In this document: positions 10,290 to 21,286 of the stretch, one piece after another
Position numbering within the stretch: position 1 is the stretch's first letter
Layout of the letters: each line of letters opens with the position of its first letter
Assembly (NCBI GenBank): GCA_035772405.1
Contig: JAYKKM010000263.1
Span: forward strand, 3,320,001 to 3,384,000
DNA from: Chrysogorgia sp. JL179-B06
Taxonomy: Eukaryota; Cnidaria; Anthozoa; Scleralcyonacea; Chrysogorgiidae
DNA: 64,000 bases
Direction: 5' to 3'
Program-made: the position numbers and the translations under genes
Notes under the pieces: generated by a model
Told to the model about the DNA's origin: nothing
Database searches by the model: none
Seen by the model: only the letters and a program-made list of their open reading frames with translations

Positions 10290-12356
10290 TCAATTAGATT
10301 TAAATAGATTTATAAGATAAGATTTAAATGCAAGATTTAAATTAAGTTCAATTGATTGGTCTTTTTTGGACTCTGTGACAAGTTGCAAGGATAAATTACA
10401 ACTACTTGTACATCTGGTACGCCTTGGATTTGATACTATTATGCCCTTGAATAAAATAATTTTGCACGTGAACGATCCCCCTTGGATCACTGTTGAGTTT
10501 AAAAAGCTTATTAAGTGCCGCCAAGAGGCCTTCTCCAGTAATAATAAAGATCTCTTTAACTATTACCGTAACCGAGGAAATCGTGAAAGGAAAGTGTGTC
10601 GTAGCAAATTCTTTACGTCGAAGGTTCAACAACTTAAGGAGACGAAGCCTGGTCAGTGGTGGAAAGAGGTTAAAAGAATTGCTCGCATGGTACCTGCTAC
10701 AGGTTCAGAGGACCTACGTGCACAGCTTCAATTAGATGACATCGAGGATAAGGCGCCTCATAGTATTGCCACCCTAATTAACAATGCCTTCTTAGAGCCC
10801 ATGAAAGCCTATCAGCCACTTTACATTCTTCCTCCCACTGAAACTAACGAGGCCGTTATAGAACTTAGTGAGCTTGAGGTGTATTCGTCCCTTGTCAAGC
10901 TTTGAAACATTTCAAGCAACATCAAAATTTGGTGCGATACCAAAGTCGTCCACTACGTTGGCAATCATATCTATGATTCATAAGTGGGCACAGGCAACTG
11001 ATGGAACTGGAGCTGCGGTGAGGGTCGTGCTGTTCGACTATAAAAAAGCTTTTGACCTTATAGACCATCAATTCTGGCTAACAAGATTTTTAAATTGCCC
11101 ATTCCAAGCGCGATTATACGATGGACGATCGACTTCTTAATGAACCGAAAACAACGCGTGAAATTTTCCAATGACTGTTATTCGGAATGGGGCCTAGTTC
11201 CGTCTGGCGTACCTCAAGGTACCAAGCTTGGACCATGGCTATTTTTATTAATGATCAATGACTTGAAGATTGCAGACGTAGAAACATGGAAGTATGTAGA
11301 TGACGCGACCGTTGCAGAGGTGGTTCCAAGGGAAGCATGGAGTCGTATTCAAAATGCTGCTGCCGTGGTGGAACATTGGTCTCGTGAAAATAAGCTTCAC
11401 TTAAATACCGATAAGTGTAAAGAATTTATCATCGACTTTAAGTCTTCCAAGCAGACCTTCGATCCTGTTACAGTCGATTGCAGAGTCAAGGTTTAACTCA
11501 CTCGTTTTTTCTACTTGATTTGGCATAGCCTCTGTTCTTCAGCGTTCGCCGTCGCTCTCTGATCTGCGTGACTGCGGCACGGTTCTGTCTCCGCAAACGG
11601 ATATTCATGTCTTGTACTGATATGTTGACAAGCTCGTCATCGCTAATTTTTAGTTCTTTATCCCCCAATTTCGCCGCCATTTTCTTGCAAGATTCCCCAG
11701 AAGGAGCTGTGTGTTAAACATGCGAAGATATTAGGCGTTACTTTTTCAAGTAATCTTCGATGGAACGAACATGTGACCGACACAATTAAAAAAGCTAATA
11801 AACGTTTGTATTTTCTTGTTCTGTTGAAACGTGCTAACGTACCAACCAAAGATATGGTGGATTTTTATTGCACGTGTATTAGATCAGTTTTGGAGTACTC
11901 TGCACAGGTATTTCATCACTCTCTCCCGATGTATCTATCTGACGACCTTGAACGCGTACAGAAACGCGCTTTATCAATTATCTCACCAGGAGAGTCATAC
12001 AAGTATAATTTAGATCGTCTTCACCTTTTTACTCTATTTCACAGACGTGAAGATTTGTGTTTTAAACTTTTTGACAGTATTAAGAAGGATCCAACACATA
12101 AATTACACGATCTGCTACCTCCAAGGTACGAGGGGAATTACAATTTTAGAAACAATAAAACTTTTACTAGTTTTCGTATGAATACTAAGCGATTTCAGAA
12201 TACTTTTATTCCCTCAATGTGTTTTTAGTCTTTAGTCATGTTTGTAATTTATTAACTTTCATCTTTGTAAATTATATGAAAACTTGTAAATTACGCAATT
12301 CAGCCGCTTTGGCTGCGATGTAGTTTTCTTAATAAATCTATCTATCTATCTATCTA
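10290..12356 (+). mobile_element. 5'-truncated CR1/L2-like non-LTR retrotransposon (LINE)
   Basis: The coding remnant starts inside the region before the reverse transcriptase (PPWITVEFKKLIKCRQEAF, KETKPGQWWKEVKRIA). It jumps at about 10905, through an internal deletion, to the RT core (VVLFDYKKAFDLIDHQ, SGVPQGTKLGPWLFLLMIND). The active-site motif YVDDA is at about 11294. The part after RT reads AKILGVTFSSNLRWNEHV and ends EYSAQVFHHSLPMYL, then the C-terminus at 12228. The 3' end finishes in an (ATCT)n tract at 12335-12356, as is common in CR1/L2-type elements. Frameshifts near 11090 and a foreign insert at about 11492-11696 make it dead. Inserted in the plus orientation in an intron of the Kolobok-like gene. 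Confidence 0.75.
11502..11680 (-). CDS. Small-Maf-like bZIP first coding exon (antisense inside the LINE)
   Basis: From ATG at 11680 a 59-codon open frame starts MAAKLGDKELK and continues ISDDELVNISVQDMNIRLR and RRRTLKNRGYAKSSRK. This matches the Maf extended-homology region and the start of the basic region (in small Mafs: SDDELV..SV..LN..LR, then RRRTLKNRGYA). The frame ends at a consensus splice donor GTGAGT (rc of 11496-11501), phase 2, before the leucine zipper. A Maf factor binds MARE/ARE sites as a bZIP dimer. No zipper exon is visible downstream on the minus strand, because LINE sequence lies there. It is either a captured exon copy or an exon whose remainder was displaced. The bases on both sides belong to one LINE coding frame. 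Confidence 0.7.
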
Positions 12357-12474
12357 ATGTACATGTAACTTAGCTACATGATAATGATATGATGCGTTAA
12401 GTGCATATAAACCTGAGGTGACATAACAGGTTAAAAATTATCTCCCATGTTAGTTAATAAATTGTGTTTACAGG

Positions 12475-12719
12475 TACAAGCAACAGTACAGCAAACGAAC
12501 AAAGATGTGGTGACCGGTTTGAAGCCTAAGGAGTACTCATACCTCCCTGATTTAATTGTAAAACATTTTGATAAACGTGTGGCTGTACCAGCACCAGTCA
12601 CCCAAAGGTTGGGGCTATCAGCCGATGACCCCTGCAATATTGCTCCAAACATTGCAGTAAGAGCACGACCACCAATTGAACAACTTTTACAAAGCTACCA
12701 ATCACGCTTTTCCAACTAG
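12475..12719 (+). pseudogene. Probable last exon of the Kolobok-like transposase
   Basis: A TTTACAG acceptor at 12473 precedes an 80-codon open frame with KPKEYSYLPDLIVKHFDKR and PPIEQLLQSYQSRFSN before a stop at 12717-12719. Position, strand and the 'YSYLPDLI' segment suggest it is the C-terminal exon of the transposase begun at 8640, with the LINE in the intervening intron. Family membership of this exon alone is uncertain. Confidence 0.4.
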
Positions 12720-13074
12720 GACTAAGGGCTTGTATATAAATCATGTCATAATGAAATGCCATGTATATATTTTTAAATATAGGAAATATTTTGCTATAAA
12801 TATAGGAAATACTTGCTCCAAGTCTCAAGTCTGCCTCTTGATTGTTTCACAAGAGAATTTGATTGTTTTCTGTTTTTGCTTCTTACACTATGTACCAGCA
12901 TTTCCATCAGCTAGTTTTTCTGCTTTCCTGTTTCTGTCTTCGAATGAAAACTAGCAAGTCTGAGTGTCTTTGCTGCATACAAAAATAGTCGATGGTTGTT
13001 TCATTTCTAATCAAGCAATATTATTTCAGGTCATTGATTTTCGGTGAATTAATGTGTTCGTTTACAAGTAACTA

Positions 13075-14124
13075 AAGTCTAGTTGGATGAAAGCATATAC
13101 CATTCTGTGTTGGATATCATGACAGTATGACTAGGACACAGCAACTTGGTACCACTGTACGATTTCCTTGACCTAAACGCCCATGTAATTGCCACAACAC
13201 ATACTTGCCTGTATGTATGCAGTATGTCTGAAATTCTCATTGTTTCTGGGATAGTCCATAGCAAGAACATCATCTCGGTACCTCATAGCCAAATCCAGGA
13301 CATTGCCATCCAAGACAAGTTGCTGAAAAAGGGGTGTACATGTAGTTGAGATGCATGGCATTTTTCTGTTGCAACAACATTTGTTTTCTGCTTGTGTTGG
13401 CATAATCCTACACAAACCACACTTACACCAGTCTGGTGGAGGAGGTGCTTCTGGAATAGGCTGTGGCTGAACATGTTCTGCCATTTCCCCATTTCCCAAG
13501 TCTGCAAAGACTGCTGGTTGCCTTCTCAGTAGTTCAAGAGCAAACCTCTGAAGAACATCCATTTCAAGGTTTTCGACCAAATTCTGGGCAATGAAATATT
13601 TGCCCTATTTGAGGACAGTTATGCTACTTGCAACATGCATGCATGTACTATAAAGATGTATTATTGACTTGAAAAGAAAAATGTTCAAGCATGTATCATT
13701 ACCTGCAACTGATGATCGTGAGCAGCCAATCTTTGCTCTGCATCATTTTCAACAACGAATACGCCCCAATCTCTGCCCTGACCTCTGCCTCCCTCTCTGA
13801 AAACCTCTTTGTGTGGTGTCTCTGCAACTTCTTCCACGACGTCTTGCACGGCGTCCCCGTCCTCTACTGGACGTTCTTGCTTCTTCCTCAACGTCTAACC
13901 TAAATTACCCGTCGCGCGTTTCGTCGCCATCGTGACCAGATGTTTCTTATGAAATTTATTGCACTGATTCATTGGGATATAACGTATTACACCACTTGCA
14001 TTTAATATGCAGAAAACGAACACTGCAATCAACATCCTATAAAACTTACTGTTAGTTCTTCAAGTGAATCGGATTCACTTAAGTGACTTGCATCGCTTTC
14101 CAAAACGCTTCGCTTAATCATCAT
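13075..14124 (-). CDS. P2X7-tail-domain (cysteine-rich) protein, three exons
   Basis: Exon 1 (14124-14050) starts in a good Kozak context (CCACCATG) and reads ESDASHLSESDSLEELT, ending at GTAAGT. Exon 2 (about 13894-13703) is charged and ends at GTAATG. Exon 3 begins after a TTGCCCAG acceptor (13583) with NLVENLEMDVLQRFALELL and contains the zinc/cysteine domain: DWCKCGLCRIMPTQAENKC, CCNRKMPC and RNNENFRHTAY. A one-base shift near 13175 leads into HGRLGQGNRTVVPSC. This domain is the cytoplasmic tail fold of P2X7 receptors, but no transmembrane or receptor part is present. Stand-alone copies are common next to invertebrate transposons. It converges on the Kolobok-like transposase and may be that element's second gene. 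Confidence 0.65.
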
Positions 14125-16150
14125 GGTGGCAAAGCAGATGAACAGTGTTGGCTTATACTCTTGCACGGGCATGCGTTTCATCAACTCTCTCTAAAGCAAA
14201 ACCCTAGACAAGAACACACAGTGATATTGTCTGCATTTGGGACTTGGGCTATCTGTTCAATTTCACATTGTTCAATATCTCATAAAGTGAAACTCTCATC
14301 CATATTTATAAACCACGAAGCAAGAAGAAAACAAAATGTCAGTACAGCATGTAGAAACACTTGCAACAGAAATTCCAAATCTCTGGTCCAAATCAGAATT
14401 GGTTGAGCTAAGGTGAGGTTTCATCGTAGTACTTTCTGGCTAAGAGCCCGTTTCGGACTAAACTTCTTTGATGTACTCTTTAATTCGCGAATTTTTGAAG
14501 ATAATTTTGTGGGACCATGTAGCACCTTACTCGTTTCACACTTTGCTTTGTCGAATAAAACAAAATAAGTCAAATGTAGCTGTTGTGGGAATATCTGTTA
14601 ACTGTTTTACAATCTTGTCAGTTCTTAGATCCTTGTGGCTTAAACCAGTTTTTTGTTTAATGTTCACTTACTGACTTCAACAAATTCATGATCGACTCAT
14701 TAGCACAATAATCACTTTCTTGCATTTCAAACCATCCATAACAACTGTGATCATGAGTTACATGGTCTGGTCTTTTAGGTATTTCCTCTACCACAGTACC
14801 TCCATAGCTTCTTCATAATCAGAAACATCCATGTCCTCTATGAATATTTCTTCACTTTGACTTTGATTGTTGGAAGTTGTTGTTGTGCCAGTTGCTGTTG
14901 GTACCTCAAATAGGGAGCTTAAAGGAGCAGCGTCACTATACGCCCATGTGTGCGAACCTGAAAAAATTCAGCCTGAATACTATTCAAAATGCCGTCCATA
15001 CTAGGTAAATCTCATGGCTGAAGAAGTTAAGAAGTTACAGGATCAATGTAAATAAGCCAAGAAAAGATGGAACGATTCCCACAAAAGGATCAATCTTGAC
15101 AGAAACGACATACCAGTCAAGATTAATGCAAAATGCTTGGCTGGATATAATTCCTGCAATGACAGTGACTTTGCTGATGATCTGCTTTCTTTGGAATATC
15201 GTCGATATTGGCAATTATAGTATATAAAAAGCATCTATTTTCCCACTTTCAGGTAATTTCACGAGGTTTCACATGCTGGTAAACGACCACGAACAACATC
15301 AATGCCAGCAGATAAACAATATGAAGGTGCATATAGTATACATCGTATGTATACCACTTTTAGAAATATTCTGAACAAATTACGTTTATCACAGGAGCAC
15401 AAACCTCGACACCTGTTAAGCATTCAGGGGCTTGGTACCTTTTTCAACATGTGTATCTCCTAGGCGTCAATGCAAAAATTCTCGATCAATTGGAAAATAT
15501 CGATTGTGACTCCCCTGTCTTGGAGCCCGTTACATCAGTTCATGATAATAGGCAATTTTATATTTCTTTGTCTTCTATACTTATTTCTCAAACGGACATC
15601 CATTATCAAGACACCAATATAATAAAATTACAGTAATTTGTCAGCCTTCTGAAGTTATTAAACCATTATATCAAACCATTATTATATCATACACTTTTAG
15701 CTCGGACTCCTCAGCATTTCTAACTTGTGGCAATACCAGCCAGGGACCAAACTGTCCATGTCTTCAGATAATGAGGGAGAGTCAGCTGAAGAGATCAGCT
15801 CTACTGAAGATGTAAGGTATGGTATGTTTGATGAAACTGCAAATGAAATGTTCTTGTTACTTTCTAGATGGGAGGCTTTGTTGAGTATATTGATTTGAAC
15901 ACATTGATTGAGAATATTGTTGGAGAACTATTAGTTTGTTACATTAATGATTAGGTACAGAATTTGATCAGTAACACTAACACAGAGCCTGGCACCCAAT
16001 TTTTGTACCCCATTGAATATTATAGGGTGGTGTACCTATTGAATGGAATGGCTCATTAGTCATGACAATAACACATCTTAGTAGCATCGTATTGACGTTA
16101 CTTTTTTGTTAATAGTGACCAGGAACTTTACCATTCTGTCATCGAAGAAC
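14125..16150. other. Mostly non-coding stretch with one acidic exon-like segment
   Basis: On the minus strand an acceptor TTTTTTCAG (about 14959) precedes an open, acidic and Ser/Thr-rich stretch (EVPTATGTTTTSNN, EEIFIEDMDVSDYEEAME; about 14958-14790), possibly an N-terminal exon of another transposon gene. Nothing else is recognised. Confidence 0.3.
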
Positions 16151-16432
16151 TGAATGCACAAAAAAACATGAACAGTTATCAAACAGCAAGCTAAACTACT
16201 GCAATTCTTATTCAAACATGAGAAGAATTTCAGTAGGAGACAAGAAGAGCGGACCCCCAAAGCATGCGTGTATTGTGATGGGACAATTGACTGCCCAAAG
16301 TTGCCAGAAACGTCGATAGGAAAAGAGTTGAACCTAAAGCAACTCTTTTCAATTGTACCCAACCAAATCACAGAGCGTCGGAATGTAAATCGCGCACGGC
16401 ATGCAAAAAATGTAATCGGCGCCACAACACAA
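16150..16432 (+). pseudogene. BEL/Pao gag zinc-knuckle region (left part of interrupted element)
   Basis: A plus-strand frame reads KHEKNFSRRQEERTPK and then a BEL/Pao-style set of zinc knuckles with C-x2-C, FNCTQPNHRASECKS and CKKCNRRHNTT. One stop lies in the first knuckle. The frame stops abruptly at 16432, where a 3445-bp inverted-repeat element begins, and resumes at 19878. Family known role: nucleocapsid binding to element RNA. Confidence 0.6.
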
Positions 16433-17109
16433 CCCTTACGAAACCAGACACTATTTTAAAGGTATTTGAAATATATTTTAAACCTATTTCAACTATTTTT
16501 ACCCTATTTTTAAAGGCTGATGCCCTATTTTAACACTATTTTTCATAATCTGTTAAAATAGTCTTCACAGTTTTAAATCTATTCCAACCATATTTCAATG
16601 CTGGTTTAACTTGAATAAAATGTTTTCCTATTTCAAAACTATTTTGAAAGCAAAATAGCTAAAAAATAGGTCTATTTTAAGTATGTTTTACATAAGATGT
16701 CAATTTTAAAGCTAGTTTTAAATATTTAAGAGAAATTGGAAAACAAGTTGTGATCTATTTAAAATATATTTTGAATTTAAGTGTATATTTTAAAACTATT
16801 TAATATAAAATGCAACCTTAAAACTAGTTTTAAACTATGTAACAATTTCCTACAACATCTATTTTGAAACTAGTTCATAAAATAAGGAACTTGGTTCTAT
16901 GAACTAGTTTTAAAACACTCCTATTCTAACTCTAGAGTCTAGACTCTAGTTGAAATTGCCGCGAAGGCCATGGGGACGAGGGAAATGGACATTTCCCAGA
17001 GTTCCAAGCGAGATTGTCTTAAGCAGTTGCGCCATATTTGAATTCCCTCGTGGTTGTCGAAGCTACTCCGTTGTGTCTTGGATTCTTTGTTTGGTAAATC
17101 TAAAGAAAT

Positions 17110-17518
17110 GTCTGATCATCAATTATTTGTCGGTCTTGGCTGTGATGAAATGTTCGAAGGTAAGTCTGATCTACTATAAGCTATACTAAACGTATCTGAA
17201 AGTTTGAAGCAGCTATAAAACACGAAATCAAATAGTTTACCAGAGGTTATCTCAATTATATCTTATCAAAAACATTGTCTTAGATATTTCTCCTGCATTG
17301 TATTAGAAGAGTTATTTTTAATGGAAATAGTGGACAATCGAGTGTCCAATCAAAACAATTTGAATGACGAAGAAAGCCATTTATCTTTTATCTGGTCTCA
17401 GGAAAGTGAGGAAACAAAGCGGTATTATACGAAAATTTGTTGGGAATATCCGTTTACATATAAGTATAACCTTTCATTTGTTTATAATAATAATGATGAT
17501 AATTATAGGTATGAATAA
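17110..17518 (+). other. Exon-like segments inside the TIR element
   Basis: MSDHQLFVGLGCDEMFE ends at a good donor (GTAAGT, about 17160). After an intron-like gap ending CATTGTATTAG (17307) a second open piece reads EIVDNRVSNQNNLNDEESHL and ends at 17518. This may be a captured or vestigial gene. No family recognised. Confidence 0.3.
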
Positions 17519-17898
17519 CAATCAACAAAAGGGAATTTCTAAGATTTAAATGCTTGCTGAAAAACACAACTTAAAAGTTCAAAGAGGATATGTGATATTT
17601 GTTTGGTTTTAGAAGTGTTGTTTAATATCATAATTTTTATGTATAAATTTAACTTCCAAACATTTGGTAATATTCAAAAGATTTCTTGATGTGATATTGT
17701 ATACCAGTTGCAATTGATTATATTTTTTTGATTTTTCAATTGATGGAATTATAAATGCATGTGGTGAACATGCAAAGTGCCAAGTGAATCAGCTTAGTTT
17801 TATACATACCAGTATGTATGTATGGATAGAGACTTTGGGAAAATAAGAGAGTACTTAATACATGTATGTTAATTCTCATACAGACAAACTTTCAAATT

Positions 17899-18636
17899 CA
17901 GGGCTTTCGCTAAGACCCGGCTGCCGCCGGAGCTCCGGCGGGTACTGTGTAGCAAATCGCCGGGTATATTTTTCTCGATGTCCAAGCAAAAATGTCTCTC
18001 TACGGGTTTGTTTTTACCAAAAGCTGCAAAAATTCCATCATCATTGACATTGTAATTCATACAGTCCCTTGAATATTTATTTTCTGTTAATTGGTGCAAA
18101 TAATACAAACCATTGTCCATGATTGTAACGAAAACATTCAAACACCATCGGATCACTGACAAGAAAACTACATCATAGATTACACAAAGTACTTGCTCAT
18201 CCTGGGAATGTAAATATGGCTGAGCAGCGTCAAGTGCGTCAAGTTGAGATTTATTGTTTTAGTGTTAAGTTAAAATTCCATTTATATACTTTCTTCGCTT
18301 CGAAGAAATGTTTGATGAATTTACAGTGTCTCAATGTCTGATAGAATTTACAGTATATGAAGACTATACACAGTGACACTGACATGGTCACGACAGTTTT
18401 CTTCCAAATGATGAGAATAATATACACTGACAGTGACTGTTAAAAAATGTGACTTAATACCGTTATATGTTCCTCATAAGTGCTCTCAAATGCCGTTTCA
18501 GAGACCCAAATTTCAAAACATTTCCGGGGGAAATGATTTGAAAAAAATCCCCCGGACCCCACTAGAATTGTGTCGTCGACACTGACGGCTACTTTGGGGG
18601 GAAAGCCACCTACTTCAAAACTTAGCGAAAGCCCTG
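17899..18636. mobile_element. 738-bp MITE with CAGGGCTTTCGCTAAG termini
   Basis: Perfect 16-bp inverted ends CAGGGCTTTCGCTAAG (17899) and CTTAGCGAAAGCCCTG (to 18636), flanked on both sides by CAAATT, a probable 6-bp target duplication. CAGGG ends recall hAT elements, but those normally make 8-bp duplications. No coding capacity. Nested inside the 16433-19877 element. Confidence 0.75.
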
Positions 18637-18660
18637 CAAATTCTCCCAAACTTACTTTAA

Positions 18661-19181
18661 TACAGTGGAACCCCTATTAAGCGGCCACCCTCAGGGAATT
18701 GGCAAGTGACCGCTTTATAGGGTTTGGCCACTTAATAGGAATAAGGCGTGGCATGAGAAATGTAATATTATTTCAAAAGATCATGCTTGATGGCTTATGA
18801 CAACTGTTGCACACAATGTATTATGTAAAAAATGTTGTTTATAAATGTACTGTGTATTATTGAAACTACAAGCACTGATATAAGTTGTTGCATGTGAATA
18901 CCACTTCACAGGAAATAAATTTTCCATTGAGTGGTTAGCATCAAATGCTTGAAAAAGAAGGATTTGACTTAACACACAGCTAGTCACTTGCGAGTAACAC
19001 AGATGTTTTATCAGTTTTTTGTTACATTTTATTTCTGACTGTTATCACGTTTCTTCAAACAATGCCGAACTGTTTCATATTTTTTTAAATCATTAAATTT
19101 TTGATGGCTGCTTAATAGGACGGCCAAAAGGTGTCCACGGGCACTTAAAAGGGGTGGCCGCTTAATATGGGTTCCACTGTA
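18661..19181. mobile_element. Tc1/mariner (pogo/Tigger-like) MITE
   Basis: The inverted ends are CAGTGGAACCCCTATTAAGC after TA (18661) and GCTTAATATGGGTTCCACTG before TA (19181). The TA duplication and the CAGTGGAACC...TTAAGCGGCC ends fit pogo/Tigger-type elements. Non-coding and nested. Confidence 0.7.
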
Positions 19182-19877
19182 TTTGCAGGAACACTTAATA
19201 TTATAATAATCAATGCCATCTTTGACATAAACTGCTTCATAATATTATTCAATTTATAATTTTGTAGCTAGCAGAACTGGCAAGTGGAATGTGATGCTGT
19301 CCAGTAACAGCAAAGGCCATAATAAAAAGCTCTAACAAATAATGCTATTTATTATATAGTTCCCAACTGATATGTAAAAAAATGTCTATTCCAGCTTTTC
19401 AATAATAAATCATTTTATATTTGACAGTTGTTTTCAATTTATTTTCAATTTATTTTCTTTAACCTTCTACCTTTGTGGAAAACCCTTCAAATAGAGTACT
19501 AAACTAGGCTAAACTATATTTTAAATTATAACAGAACTCATCCAGGTTTACTATTTTGGATGTATTTTAATACTATTTAAAACCTGTTTTATTTGCTATT
19601 TTGGATATATTTTATACTATTTAAAACCTGTTTTATTTGCTATTTTTAATGTATTTTAATACTATTTAAAACCTGTTTTAATGGCTGATCAACAACTAAA
19701 CACATGCTTTGGAAAAGTTAAAACAGGTTTAAACTATCTTTCAAATAGCTTTAAACCAGATTAAAACTATAAAACTTGTTTACAAATAGGGTTGACAATC
19801 ACTTTCTAAATAGAGTTAAAATAGCTTTTCAAACTAGCATTAAACTATCTTCAAAATAGTGTTTGGTTTTGTAAGGG

Positions 19878-20764
19878 AAGCATTTGCGATAATGCAAAGG
19901 AAAGTAGTTCTGGAGTGTTGACAGCTTCAAGTGTATGAAATGCAGATTATGCAGTGGTAACTTATCCAGTAGTTGTGGTGAAAGTTAATGGTATTTTCAT
20001 GCCGCACATTGCTAGACACTGGGGCGGGTAGTTCCTATACATCATCAGCCCTCAGATCTTCTCCAGATTCACCCAAGTGGAAAGGAATTCAAGCACATTG
20101 AAATGATGTTAGAATCTGCAAATAAGGTGATGAGCATTTATCGGTTGTTAATCAACAGCATCAAAGGGGATTTCAAATTAGAAATGTAAGTCTCTAATGT
20201 TGATCGGAAGTAACTGTTAACATTAAAAAGCCCTCGATACCAAGAAACATTAACCAAATTCCAGCACCTGAAGCAGAGCTTCCAATACTCCTCATTCTTG
20301 GCAGCATCGATTATTATCAACACCGAGACCAAACCCAAGATAGGCAGCCCGGGAGAGCCTGTGGCCGAATTGACCAGACTCGGCTGGACAATACTATCAC
20401 CTGGAAAAGAAGTGGATTTGACACAAATGTTGCCGCTGCATACTACGAGGGCCTGTACAAGCCAGACGTGTTGGGGCTTAAGGACTCCCCAAGTGGTGAC
20501 CAAGAGATCGTATATGAGGAGTTCAAGGAACAGTTAACAAGAAATCCGGAAGGATGGTTTGAAACAAGCCTCCCCTGGATTGGAAACCAAACCACAAGAT
20601 GGTCAGCCTGAAACGCCTTGTGCACAAGTTGATAAAACAGAATGTACTGCAAGCCATCACAACAAGAGACTCAGCCAAAACGAAATGCTGCAGCGGCCGC
20701 AACAATTTGAATGCAAGATATTGCTGTACAGGATGAACAGGAACACTGGAAACAAAAATATAAC
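19878..20764 (+). pseudogene. BEL/Pao protease (DUF1758-like) and pol linker, right part
   Basis: The frame interrupted at 16432 resumes here. It reads VTYPVVVVKVNG and then LLDTGAGSSYTSSAL, the DTG active site of an aspartic protease. It continues with ANKVMSIYRLLINSIKGDF, IPAPEAELPILLIL, GEPVAELTRLGWTILSPGKE, DVLGLKDSPSGDQEIVYEEF and KEQLTRNPEGWFETSLPWIG. This order is that of BEL/Pao polyproteins just before the reverse transcriptase. Several frame changes occur and the RT itself is absent, so only a fragment survives. No LTRs were identified. Confidence 0.7.
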
Positions 20765-21286
20765 CTGATTGTTTGAACTTTCTAAGCAGATATATTTTCT
20801 TCAGACAGTTAAAAATAACGTAAAAAGACTGCCCAGAACTCTATCAGAAGAATTAACGGATAATATTGGTGCTTCCTGATAACAGTAGAGTTCATATATT
20901 GCAATATTCAAACACATGCATGCTCTGGAAGATAAAAATATACATATTTATTCCACCAGAGAACCGCGTAATCGATTACGTCATGAAGATGTCACACATT
21001 TATTGTACTAAACAGATTGCTTCTCAACTATGTTCTCACCTAACCGTAAATAAAGTCGCCCACATTTCCAAACAGATTGAAAGTTTTCACTAAAGATTAC
21101 CAATATTGTATACTTAAATAGTTGCACCAAATGTGCGCAGCAAAAGGCACGTGAAGGGTTATTAAACATGATCGTTTATTTTGTTGTCTACGTCAACATG
21201 TGTCGTACAAATTATGTGTCTTGGTTTGTTCTCTATAGTAATCCAGATAATATAATGTAGTACTGGTACAAACGTCTTATCTTATA
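20765..21286. other. No gene seen
   Basis: AT-rich spacer between the BEL fragment and the RecQ-like piece. It holds no protein or repeat signal that I recognise. Confidence 0.4.

Larger units (their letters stand above)
16433..19877. mobile_element. 3.4-kb TIR element inserted in BEL gag, with long subterminal repeats
   Basis: Inverted ends: CCCTTACGAAACCAGACACT at 16433 against a mirror-image partner finishing GTAAGGG at 19877. Both ends continue as several hundred bases of variants of ACTATTTTAAA (16450-16910 and 19480-19870), mostly oriented inward. The interrupted BEL frame shows that only AA is duplicated at the insertion site. The middle contains exon-like pieces (17110-17165 ending at GTAAG; 17309-17518) and two younger MITEs, but no transposase, so it is non-autonomous. 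The superfamily is unknown. Confidence 0.75.

Noticed and set aside
12335..12356. Independent (ATCT)n microsatellite
   Set aside because: It sits exactly at the 3' end of the LINE and is best explained as that element's tail.
13173..13583. A P2X purinergic receptor gene
   Set aside because: Only the cysteine-rich intracellular tail domain is present. There are no membrane segments and no ATP-binding ectodomain, and the exon structure is complete without them.
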